A stretch of 64,000 nucleotides of DNA from an uncultured Oscillibacter sp. (lineage in GTDB: Bacteria > Bacillota > Clostridia > Oscillospirales > Oscillospiraceae), in the NCBI GenBank assembly GCA_947382875.1, contig CANDBG010000002.1, forward strand, positions 1 through 64,000, given 5' to 3'. Shown here in pieces: positions 48,653 through 56,808 of the stretch; positions within the stretch are counted from its first letter, which is position 1, and each line of letters opens with the position of its first letter. The notes under the pieces were generated by a model. The model worked only from the letters and a program-made list of their open reading frames with translations, was not told the DNA's origin and searched no databases. Position numbers and translations under genes: made by a program.

Positions 48653-50519
48653 TCTGTTCCCCATCCTTTACTTTATAAGCCTTGATTCCCAGCGCTCTCA
48701 AACGCTCCACCAGCTCCGCGGGCATTTCCTGCTCAATGGCCTCGGGAGCTTCCTCACTGAAAGCGTCCGCCAGCAGCGTAACGCTCTCGATATCTTCCAG
48801 CCGTACGCCGCCATGGTATTGCAGCTCCGCGTAAGGGCAGTCGCAGGCATCCAAGAGCTGTTCCACATCACAGGGAGCATTCGGTTCCTCTTGTTTGGCT
48901 TTATGGTGCAGGTAGGCGGCTTTGACAACCTCCGGCCGGAAGAGCGCGCCCACCGCCTGCAAATCCGGAGAGTGGACATAGCTCATACGCGTGGCGAACT
49001 GATTGCTCAGGCTGTCTCCCAGCGTAAAGGTCGTGCGCTCCTTCATACGCTCCTTCCGCAGCGTTACCACGATATGACCATACTGACAGGCGCCTCGGTT
49101 GATTTTGCTGTCCGGACGGCTTTCCCGCACCAGATCCCCATCGGAGGCATAGCCGTAGACTTCAAATTGTTCCGGCGGCAGGGTTTCCGGGTTAATCCCG
49201 AAACATCTTCCGGCAAATTGCTTCCGCGTCGTCAAATCCAGCAAAGCCTTGCTGGAATTGGTTTCCATCTGGGTTTTGAACCGTCCGCTGTCCAGAATCA
49301 GGCCCATGATTTCGCAGTTGGGAACGCGAAGCTGAAAAGAGGCGTTTCGGATGGCATCTTCCAAATATTCCCGTGTCAGCTCGTCCGCGGTTTGGTAGGT
49401 TTGCCGGGGACCCTGCACTTCCTCTTCTTGAAGAAGCTGGTTCGTTTGTCGGATGAAATCATAGTCCTTCAACGTTTTCTGGAAACTACGGTCGTTTCGG
49501 TGGATGTATCGTTGGTCTGGAAAATTTTTCAGCGTGACGGGCCGTCTTTGCCGGAAGAGATCCTCCTCATACGCGATCTTGGCCTGGGAGATGGTCATTT
49601 GACCCGTCTGGATTTGGGCGGCGTACGCTTGCTGGTAAGCGGGAAGAGCATTTCCTTTCCGTATCTGTTTGACGGGTTCCAAACGCTGAATAATTTCCTC
49701 GGTGGTCAGGCCCGGGAACAGGGACTCCCGCAAAGCGGCAATCTGGACGCGCAGAAGCTGTCCGCTGTCGTTCAACTGCCGCGCGTATGCCGGAAACGCG
49801 GCTGCGGTTCCTTTGGGCAGCTTCAGGTTATGCGCGCGCATATATTCGCCCATATAGTTTTCCGCAAAAGAGTGCTCCTGCCGGCGCTGGTCATACGCGG
49901 TGGCGCTGCTGCGAAGGGGACGGATTTTATTCAAAATGTTCCGGGTCTCGTGTTCGGTGTAATTGGAGGCGCGGCATTGCTCCAGAAAATACTCTTCCAG
50001 GGCTTCCAGCTCGTTCAGCAGCGGCACGGTGGGCGCGGACGCCTCGTATGCAAGCGCATAGGCCGGGTCGCCCTTCATCTGATTCAGGATCGGCTGGCGG
50101 TCCGCGAGCATTTTCGCGACGGCGCGTGCTTCGTTCTTTTTGGCCTCCAGGGCGGCGGCTTCCTGCCGCTGACGCTCCCGTTCCTGTTGCTGCCGCTGAC
50201 GCTCCTGCTCCCGTTCCTGCCGCTGACGCTCCCGCTCTCGCTGACGCTGCGCCTTTTGTGTCGCTTTGGCCTCCCGTCTGGCCTGGGCACGGGCGGCGCG
50301 GCGTTCTTTATAGGTCATGTTCTGCTGCTGAACCGGTTCTTCCATGACCGGCACGGGAGCCGCTTCGACCTCTGCCGGCTGCGGGAGTTCCAGAACTTCC
50401 GCCTGCTCCTGTTGTTCCGCCTGCGCCTGTTCCTGCTGTTCCGCCTGTTCCTGCTGCTGGATTTGAATTTCCTGCTGCTGTTGCTGCTGCATTTGCAGGG
50501 TGTCGTTATCTTCTGGCAT
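48642..50519 (-). CDS. Large putative effector B (polyQ coiled N-terminus, DUF3626-like C-terminus)
   Basis: 625 residues. Residues 1-45 are extremely Gln/Glu-rich (QMQQQQQQEIQIQQQ). Residues 70-130 are an Arg/Gln/Glu coiled coil (QRQRERERQRQEREQERQRQ). The helical middle runs to 380. The conserved C-terminus has RFKTQMETNSS (413-423), DLVRESRP (462-469), YGHIVVTLRKE with TTFTLGDS (480-503) and ELQYHGGVRLEDIESV (565-580). No signal peptide or membrane helix: if secreted, it would need a dedicated device. GGAGGAACATAAAT precedes the ATG. Follows the DUF4157 gene by 51 nt. Confidence 0.75.
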   Translation of the reverse strand: MPEDNDTLQMQQQQQQEIQIQQQEQAEQQEQAQAEQQEQAEVLELPQPAEVEAAPVPVMEEPVQQQNMTYKERRAARAQARREAKATQKAQRQRERERQRQEREQERQRQQQERERQRQEAAALEAKKNEARAVAKMLADRQPILNQMKGDPAYALAYEASAPTVPLLNELEALEEYFLEQCRASNYTEHETRNILNKIRPLRSSATAYDQRRQEHSFAENYMGEYMRAHNLKLPKGTAAAFPAYARQLNDSGQLLRVQIAALRESLFPGLTTEEIIQRLEPVKQIRKGNALPAYQQAYAAQIQTGQMTISQAKIAYEEDLFRQRRPVTLKNFPDQRYIHRNDRSFQKTLKDYDFIRQTNQLLQEEEVQGPRQTYQTADELTREYLEDAIRNASFQLRVPNCEIMGLILDSGRFKTQMETNSSKALLDLTTRKQFAGRCFGINPETLPPEQFEVYGYASDGDLVRESRPDSKINRGACQYGHIVVTLRKERMKERTTFTLGDSLSNQFATRMSYVHSPDLQAVGALFRPEVVKAAYLHHKAKQEEPNAPCDVEQLLDACDCPYAELQYHGGVRLEDIESVTLLADAFSEEAPEAIEQEMPAELVERLRALGIKAYKVKDGEQNEL

Positions 50520-50570
50520 ATTTATGTTCCTCCATTTCTGATAAGAGTCCGTTCTGGGGGGTTCCCAACC

Positions 50571-51716
50571 TTAACGCCGCCGGAACAGGTCCGCAAGCAG
50601 ATTGCGCGTTCTGGCTCCGCTTGCTGTCGTACCTTTGTTCAACTCCTTTTGCATCTTCATGGCCCGGATGAGATCGCTTTTGTCCACACTATTTTCCGCG
50701 TCGGTGATGCTTCGCTGGTCGGTAATGCCCTGTGCTTTCAGAGCCGCCACCTTTGCCCGCTGTTCCATGCCAATGCGGCTCCCTATGTCGCTGTTGACGC
50801 CGCGGAGAAGCAGGTTGTTCATCATCATTGCCGAGCGGTCCTCCGGGTTTTCGTAGTTGTGGATGCCTTCAAAGGAGCTGTTGGTTGCGGCGAGGAAGGA
50901 CATCAAATCCTGATTGCCGCTGACCGACTGGCTGAAAAAGTCCAAGGCCCCCTCCGTACCGCCCTGTTTGTGCGCATCCATTACCTGGGAGCTGAAATCC
51001 TCCGGCAGCATGGAACCGAGTATAATGTTCAAAGAACTCAGCTCCCCCGCGCCGCGCCGGAACGCTTGAGAGTCCATCTGGTCTTTGGGAAGGGCATTTA
51101 TCTCCTTCAAACGGGCGTTCATATTTGTGTTGTAATCATCCAGTACCAATTGCCGGAGCGCGGGGCTTTGCAGCTGCTCCCGCGTAGCCCCCTGGAGCAT
51201 CTGGTTGATCCCATAGCTTCGTGCGTTCATAAAGGTGCGGACGGCAGTGTCCCCGCTATCGTTGGTCATCTGGGCGGTCATCGGCCCCTCCAGGAGTGTC
51301 GGTTCGCTGATATCCATTTCCGGTTCCGGCTGCTTCTTTTTGCCGAACTTGGAGCGGAACCAGTCAATAATTCCGCCCTGGGCAGCGCCCTCCGGCGCAC
51401 TCTGCTGGACGCCCTCCGCGCCGCCCTGCTGGAGAGAGTGGGCGAGTTCGTGAGCAAGAAGTCCACGGCTGGCAGGGTCATTCTGGTTGAACGCGCCGCG
51501 GGCAAAAAAGACGTCCCTGCCCGTGGAAAAGGCGTCCATACCCGTGGATTCCACCCGCTGGGCGGCGTCCTCGCCGGTGTGAATGCGGACGCCGGAAAGG
51601 TCCTGACCGTAGGCCCGGCTCATGTCCCCCACGACGTCGGTGCTGTTTTGGAATTGAAATGCGATTTCATTGGCTTCCCGCTCGGCGGCGGGGTCGATGT
51701 GCAGACGTGTTCCCAT
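50571..51716 (-). CDS. DUF4157 (eCIS core) protein with HExxH
   Basis: 381 residues. The N-terminal 100 residues are the DUF4157/eCIS core domain: an AEREANEIA start, GQDLSGVRIHTGEDAA, MDAFSTGRDVFFARG and LLAHELAHSLQQGG with the HExxH zinc motif at 89-93. The rest is helical, with no known domain. DUF4157 is strongly linked to extracellular contractile injection systems, where it marks cargo or accessory proteins and may be a protease. It follows the AAA gene by 18 nt. A putative metalloprotease role is inference. Confidence 0.88.
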   Translation of the reverse strand: MGTRLHIDPAAEREANEIAFQFQNSTDVVGDMSRAYGQDLSGVRIHTGEDAAQRVESTGMDAFSTGRDVFFARGAFNQNDPASRGLLAHELAHSLQQGGAEGVQQSAPEGAAQGGIIDWFRSKFGKKKQPEPEMDISEPTLLEGPMTAQMTNDSGDTAVRTFMNARSYGINQMLQGATREQLQSPALRQLVLDDYNTNMNARLKEINALPKDQMDSQAFRRGAGELSSLNIILGSMLPEDFSSQVMDAHKQGGTEGALDFFSQSVSGNQDLMSFLAATNSSFEGIHNYENPEDRSAMMMNNLLLRGVNSDIGSRIGMEQRAKVAALKAQGITDQRSITDAENSVDKSDLIRAMKMQKELNKGTTASGARTRNLLADLFRRR

Positions 51717-51734
51717 TTTTTAAGTACCTCCTTG

Positions 51735-53759
51735 TTATGGTTCTCCCCGGGGAATTCCGGAGAGGTAATCGCTCAGCATCACGCCATATTCCCCGAATTC
51801 ACTGGCAAGAAGAACTTTTCCTTCCTTTTGCAGCTCCTGGAACATGGCGCGAACCAGATGGTCCATATGTAAAATTTTTCCGTCCGCCGCGGCCTGATAA
51901 GCGGCGTTGAGGGCGATGTTTTTGATTTGCGCGCCGGAAAGCGGAAATTGCTGTGTCAGATAGTCCAGCTGAATGCCCTCCGCGGGAATCCCGGCCAGCG
52001 CGCCGGTCCAGATCTTACGGCGGAGGGGTTCGTCCGGCAGGGTGAACGCCAGGTGATAGCGGAACCGCCGGGCAAAGGCGGCGTCGATGCTTCCCGCCTG
52101 GTTCGTTGCCATCAGGACGACGCCCTGATATTCCTCCATGCGCTGGAGCAGATAGGCGACTTCCGTGTTGGCGTATTTATCCTTTGCGTCCTTGACTTCG
52201 CTGCGTTTGCCAAGGAGGGCGTCGGCTTCGTCAAAAAAGAGGACAAGATTGCTTTTCTCGGCCTGGTCGAAGACCTGCCGAAGCCGTTTTTCGGTTTCGC
52301 CGATGTATTTGTCCACGATTTGGGACAAATCCACTTTGTACAGCGCCAAACCCAGCCGGGAGGCGAGGACTTGGGCGGTCATGGTTTTGCCGGTGCCCGG
52401 CGGCCCGGACAGAAGTACGGAGACGCATCGTCCGTAGGGATACCGCCGCCGGAGGCCCCATTCGTCCAGCACGAGGCCCTGGTGTTCCACCTGGGCGCAG
52501 ACCGCCCGGAGCGATTCCTTCAAGCGGTCTTCAAGCTGCAGGTCCTCCCAGGTGTAGGAGGCGTCTACAAAGCGAATATTTTCGTAGCGTCCGTCGTCGA
52601 GGACCTGGTAGCAGAGCCGGAAAATTTCCCGTTCTTCCCAGGGACCATGCGGGCATTGGTTTTTCAGAAGCCGCAGGATCCGAACAATTTGTCCGGCAGT
52701 GAGGTTCATTTTGGCGGCCAGGGCCTCCCCAGGGAATTCCGCGGCATCGGGAAGCGTCTCGGACGCCAACGCCCGCCAGAGCCGGGCGCTTTGCAGAATG
52801 GTCAGAGCCGGAATTTGCACCGGCCAGATGGAACCTTCCAGAAACGGGATGGTTTTCACGGCGGGCCGGGACGTGAGAAACACCGGACGGCTGACCGGAA
52901 TGCGTTCCAGCTGCCGCAGGAGTCCCGGCGGACCCTGGATTTCCCGCAGGCACAGCAAGCGGCGGCTCAGCAGCAGCTCGCGGAGAACCAGCCTCCAGGG
53001 GCCGGGGAAAAAGCCCTGTTCCGACGCCACCGCATGGAACGGCGTCACCAACAGTTCCCGGTCCAGACGCGCCGCCGTGTGCCGGGCGAAGAAGCGCCGG
53101 CCGCTGCCGGGTTCGCCGGAGATATGTACCAGCGTCAGGCCGGGGTTTTCCCGGAGGTGCGCTGCGGTTTGTTCCACCAGTTCGCCGGTCAGTATGGCAG
53201 GCGGCAGGGAGGCGTTTGAAGCGTCTGCGTATACGCCCTGTTCCAGCAGGCGGCGGTCAGGGGTATCGTCTCCTTGCAGAAACGCGGCAAGGCGTCCGTC
53301 CAGACGGAAGGGGGCCTTGAGAAAATCCATTCCCGGTTCCGCCTGCAAGAGTAATTCCACCTTGTCAAAGGCATTCCGCAGGCGGGGGAGGAGGTCCAGG
53401 GTTTCCTGGTCCTGACAGGCGATGCGTCCGGCGGCCTCGATGGTGAGGCCATTGGAAAGCCCGAAGCCCTCCCGCAGCAAGTCTAAGGTTCGTTCTTCCA
53501 GCAGCGCCAGCAGGTAGAGCTGCACTGCCGTCAGCGCGATGGAATCGCCGCCGCAGAGGTTATACAAGTATCTGTAACGTTCCGCCAAAACGGGTTCGTC
53601 CGGAAACAGTTCTTCCGGCGTCTCCGGATAGGCGGCGAGTTCTTCCTTGGTTACATCGGGGGCAATCAGGCGGCTGTATTGCTTGAAAAAGGCGGAATCC
53701 ACCCGGGGCTGTAAAAACAGCGACAGCTTGAATGCCGCCAATGCCGCCAATCGTTTCAT
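51735..53759 (-). CDS. AAA+ ATPase of the eCIS-associated type
   Basis: 674 residues with a degenerate first AAA module (P-loop-like GEPGSGRR at 215-222, no clear Walker B) and a complete second one: Walker A GPPGTGKT (452-459), Walker B LVLFFDEADAL (505-515), sensor-1 Asn in ATNQ (550-553), Arg finger pair RRFR (564). This two-module plan, with an N-terminal helical region, is that of the ATPase encoded in eCIS loci (Afp15/Pvc15 type), thought to help assembly or cargo loading. GGGAGG precedes the ATG. First gene of the minus-strand effector operon. Confidence 0.85.
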   Translation of the reverse strand: MKRLAALAAFKLSLFLQPRVDSAFFKQYSRLIAPDVTKEELAAYPETPEELFPDEPVLAERYRYLYNLCGGDSIALTAVQLYLLALLEERTLDLLREGFGLSNGLTIEAAGRIACQDQETLDLLPRLRNAFDKVELLLQAEPGMDFLKAPFRLDGRLAAFLQGDDTPDRRLLEQGVYADASNASLPPAILTGELVEQTAAHLRENPGLTLVHISGEPGSGRRFFARHTAARLDRELLVTPFHAVASEQGFFPGPWRLVLRELLLSRRLLCLREIQGPPGLLRQLERIPVSRPVFLTSRPAVKTIPFLEGSIWPVQIPALTILQSARLWRALASETLPDAAEFPGEALAAKMNLTAGQIVRILRLLKNQCPHGPWEEREIFRLCYQVLDDGRYENIRFVDASYTWEDLQLEDRLKESLRAVCAQVEHQGLVLDEWGLRRRYPYGRCVSVLLSGPPGTGKTMTAQVLASRLGLALYKVDLSQIVDKYIGETEKRLRQVFDQAEKSNLVLFFDEADALLGKRSEVKDAKDKYANTEVAYLLQRMEEYQGVVLMATNQAGSIDAAFARRFRYHLAFTLPDEPLRRKIWTGALAGIPAEGIQLDYLTQQFPLSGAQIKNIALNAAYQAAADGKILHMDHLVRAMFQELQKEGKVLLASEFGEYGVMLSDYLSGIPRGEP

Positions 53760-53883
53760 CTGACCGCCTCCCGTTGTTTTCTATGGTTTCCCGTCGAAAA
53801 TATCATACCATGGAAAGCCCGGTTCGTTTCTAAATGTTTTCTAAAATCTGGCGGATTTTCCCCAACTGCCGCGAAAAAGGAGC

Positions 53884-53889
53884 TATAAT
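53884..53889 (+). promoter_or_regulatory. Probable -10 of the MATE-HATPase operon
   Basis: TATAAT at 53884-53889, about 70 nt before the start codon; no good -35 is seen at 17 bp. On the minus strand, a TGG-TATGAT near 53800 is a candidate -10 for the effector operon, again with a weak -35. Confidence 0.45.
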
Positions 53890-53957
53890 GAGGCCACGTC
53901 GGACGGCTTGAAACTGCTGGAACCGTCCAATTTTCACAGAGCTTGGAGGCGTTTTTT

Positions 53958-55778
53958 ATGAGCGCAGTTTCCAGCGCGGGCTTGCAGGACAGCCAGCGTT
54001 TTTTATCAATCACCTTCCGGGGCGCATTGCTTCCGGCGATTTTGTCCATGGGAGGCGTAATGGCCTCGACCCTGGCGAACAGCCTGATTGCCGGAAATCT
54101 GCTGGGCGGCAGTGCGTTAGCGGTTTTGAGCATTGTGAACCCGATTTATTTCGTCTTTGCGACCATCGGGTCTCTGGCGGGAGCGGGGGCGTCGTCAGTT
54201 GCGGCGTGGTGCACCGGCCGGGATGATCTGGAGGGATGCAGCGCAGCGGTTACGCTGGCGGCGGTGATGTCGCTGTGCTTGAGTCTGCTTCTGGCGGTAC
54301 TGGGCCTGACGTTTCTGGGGCCGCTGACCACCGCCCTCGGCGCGGAGGGCGATTTAATAGAACCCGTACGGCAATACGCGGCGGTGTACTTATTCAGCGG
54401 TGTAGGCATTGCAGGCATTTACCCGCCGTTTTTCCTCCTGAAACTGGAGGGACGGCACCGGTTGTCGATGGCCTTGTTTTTGTGCCTTGCGGCGGCGTCG
54501 GTGGGCCTGGAGCTGTTCTGTGTGCTGGGCTTGAACCTGGGGCTTACCGGCGTGGCCTGGGGCTGCACCATCGCCAATGTCGGCACCGCCCTGGCAGGCT
54601 GGTTTTTACTTCTGCGCGGTTCCTTCCGGCTCTGTTCCATCGGCAAGGTCTGGCCCTACGCGCTGAAGCTTGTGACTGCCGGAAGTCCTGCCGCCTTGAA
54701 CAACCTGTGCAGCGTTCTGCGTACCATGGCGCTGAATCTGCTCCTTGCTTCCAAGGCAGGAAGTTTGGGTTTGTCGGCGTTCAGCATCGTATCCATGGCA
54801 AGCAACCTGTCTCTGATCTTCATTAACGGACTCAGCCAGACCACCGGACCGTTTGTGGGCGTGTTCACCAGTGAGCGGGACGCGGAAAGCCTTCGGCAGA
54901 TTGAAAAACAGGCGCTGCGTCTGGGACTTCTGCTGATCCTTCCGGTTGCGCTTCTTCTGGCGCTTCTGGCAAATCCGTTCTGCCGTTTATTCGGCGTTTC
55001 GGCGCCGGATGCTTTGGCGTTGGCAGCGCCAGCCGCGGCCCTGTACGCCTTGAGTCTGCCCTTTGCGATGCTGTCCTCGATTCTCATGAACTACTACCTC
55101 GCCGCCGGACGCACCTGGCTGGCGAATTTCCTCACCGTCTGCCGGTCGTACCTGTTTTTAGTGCTTTCGGCGCAGATTTTGTCGGAACCCCTTGGAATTG
55201 ACGGCGTGTGGCTTTCCTTCACGACGGCAGAAATCCTCTCGTGGGCAGCCTTAGCCGCAGCATTGCTTTTGTTTCGGCGGCGGCGCCCGGAACTGCGGGG
55301 AATTCTCCTGCTGGACCGTCTCTACGAAGAAGAAGGACGTTCGATTTCCTTTTCCGTCCACAGCCGTCTGGAGGAAATCCTGGACGCATCCCAGCGAATC
55401 TCTGCATTCTGTGACGAAAACGAGCTGGACCCGCAGCGGTCCATACTGATCTCTCTTTCTCTGGAAGAAATGTTGGTAAGCATCAAGGACCACAGCTTCC
55501 CGGAGGACGAAAACCAGGATATCAGCATCCGAATTCTGATTACCCCCGGCGAAACGCCGGAAACCCCGGGTACGATTCTCCGTATTCGCTGCTCAGGGAT
55601 TCCCTTCAACCCCATTGATTACTATGAACGCCACCGGCAGGACGCGGACGGAGCTGACACCCTGGAGCTGCTGGACAGTCTGGATGACAGCCTGGGTATT
55701 GCCATGATTTCCGCATCCGCTTCCGTCGTTGACTATAAGACCACCTTTGGCGTAAACAATCTTACGATTATTCTTTAG
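53958..55778 (+). CDS. MATE-type transporter fused to a degenerate RsbW-like ATPase domain
   Basis: 606 residues from the ATG at 53958 (GGAGGCGTTTTTT upstream). Residues 1 to about 445 are a MATE-fold transporter with twelve membrane helices (GALLPAILSMGGVMASTLANSLIAGNLLG at the start). After an RRRRPE linker comes an anti-sigma/HATPase_c_2 domain: RLEEILDASQRISAFCDEN, ISLSLEEMLVSIKDHSF, IRCSGIPFNPIDYY. The normal N-box Asn is Ser and the DxG Asp is Cys, so ATP binding is probably lost and the domain may be a docking or sensing part. First in an operon with a GNAT, a PP2C and an RsbW. Confidence 0.85.
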   Translation: MSAVSSAGLQDSQRFLSITFRGALLPAILSMGGVMASTLANSLIAGNLLGGSALAVLSIVNPIYFVFATIGSLAGAGASSVAAWCTGRDDLEGCSAAVTLAAVMSLCLSLLLAVLGLTFLGPLTTALGAEGDLIEPVRQYAAVYLFSGVGIAGIYPPFFLLKLEGRHRLSMALFLCLAAASVGLELFCVLGLNLGLTGVAWGCTIANVGTALAGWFLLLRGSFRLCSIGKVWPYALKLVTAGSPAALNNLCSVLRTMALNLLLASKAGSLGLSAFSIVSMASNLSLIFINGLSQTTGPFVGVFTSERDAESLRQIEKQALRLGLLLILPVALLLALLANPFCRLFGVSAPDALALAAPAAALYALSLPFAMLSSILMNYYLAAGRTWLANFLTVCRSYLFLVLSAQILSEPLGIDGVWLSFTTAEILSWAALAAALLLFRRRRPELRGILLLDRLYEEEGRSISFSVHSRLEEILDASQRISAFCDENELDPQRSILISLSLEEMLVSIKDHSFPEDENQDISIRILITPGETPETPGTILRIRCSGIPFNPIDYYERHRQDADGADTLELLDSLDDSLGIAMISASASVVDYKTTFGVNNLTIIL

Positions 55779-55788
55779 GAGGAACCAA

Positions 55789-56808
55789 ATGACATTGCAT
55801 AATAAGAACGGGGAGGCGCTGGAGGCGGAACTCCGGCCCTTCCGCTCCGAAGACGCGTCCCAAATCATTGCCTGCATCCGGGACGCTTACGGCGATACCT
55901 ACGTAAAGCCCTATCTCTATACAGAGGAAGGCATCCGGCAGCATGAGGAAGAGGGTTCCCTTTGTTTTTCCGTAGCGGAGGCCCCCGGCGGTATTGTGGC
56001 CGGCATAACGGCTTACGCTCTTTCGGACCATTTCCCGGCCATGGCGGAGATTGCCTGTCAGATCATCCGGCGGGAGTACAACGGATATGGCTTGGCGCTT
56101 CCGCTGGCGCTCCACGCCATGGGGCGGGCGGAAGAACTCGACCTCTCCGCACAGTACGCCCGGGCGCTGGGCTGTCATCTGATCTCCCAGAAAACCTTGG
56201 ACGGTATGGGGTTTACTGCCTGCGGGTTTCTCCTGAACGTGTTCGACAAGGACCTGTTTGCGCACCGGTTTGAAAATGGCGACTATGCCAAAATTCCCCA
56301 GTCCATCGCGGTGAAGCGGCAGAACAAAACCGATGTGGGCGCGGTGTGGCTTCCGGACCGTCTGGTTCCAATTGCGGAAGCGATGTACAAGAAAATGGGC
56401 CTTGCCTGGACGCACCGTGAAAGCGCCCCGGACCTCTCCGGCCCCGACCTCTGGAACCGGGAACTGGATGAAAACCATGCGGCCCTGTCCCTCCGGGCGG
56501 AGACCTGCGGCGCGGACTTCGAGAAAAACCTCGCGGAGGCTGTCCGGGAACGCCTGGACGCCAATAAAGAACATACCAATCAAACTATCAATCTGTTTTT
56601 GAATCTCTCCCGCCCCGGCAGCGCCGCTGCTTATGAAATTGCCCGGCGTCTTGGCTTTTTCTTCACTGGTTTCCTTCCCAGCGGCAAGGAGGGTGAATAC
56701 ATGATTCTGCATCATCCTCTGCAAACACCTGTGCGTTTGGATGAAATGCCGCATATTCCGGAATATGCGCCGTTCATAGAGGAAATGAGGAGGTGTGCTT
56801 ACAAATGA
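55789..56808 (+). CDS. GNAT-family acetyltransferase (two-module)
   Basis: 339 residues. N-terminal GNAT-like module: AELRPFRSEDASQIIACIRDAYGDTYVKPYLYTEEGIRQH, IRREYNGYGLALPLALHAM (acetyl-CoA loop with GxGLA). The C-terminal half repeats a weaker similar fold, ending LFLNLSRPGSAAAYEIARRLGFFFTGFLPSG. AGGAGGAACCAA precedes the ATG, 10 nt after the MATE stop. Its stop overlaps the next start (ATGA). Substrate unknown; a place in a signalling operon suggests a modified regulator or small molecule. Confidence 0.8.
   Translation: MTLHNKNGEALEAELRPFRSEDASQIIACIRDAYGDTYVKPYLYTEEGIRQHEEEGSLCFSVAEAPGGIVAGITAYALSDHFPAMAEIACQIIRREYNGYGLALPLALHAMGRAEELDLSAQYARALGCHLISQKTLDGMGFTACGFLLNVFDKDLFAHRFENGDYAKIPQSIAVKRQNKTDVGAVWLPDRLVPIAEAMYKKMGLAWTHRESAPDLSGPDLWNRELDENHAALSLRAETCGADFEKNLAEAVRERLDANKEHTNQTINLFLNLSRPGSAAAYEIARRLGFFFTGFLPSGKEGEYMILHHPLQTPVRLDEMPHIPEYAPFIEEMRRCAYK

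Noticed and set aside
48813..51872. A 1019-codon open frame on the plus strand, opposite the effector and DUF4157 genes
   Set aside because: It is antisense to three well-supported genes with good RBSs and recognisable domains; long antisense frames are common in GC-rich coding DNA, and its protein has no domain or start signal.
44976..53759. A complete extracellular contractile injection system
   Set aside because: Only the AAA ATPase and DUF4157 protein are of eCIS type; no sheath, tube, spike or baseplate protein was found in the window.
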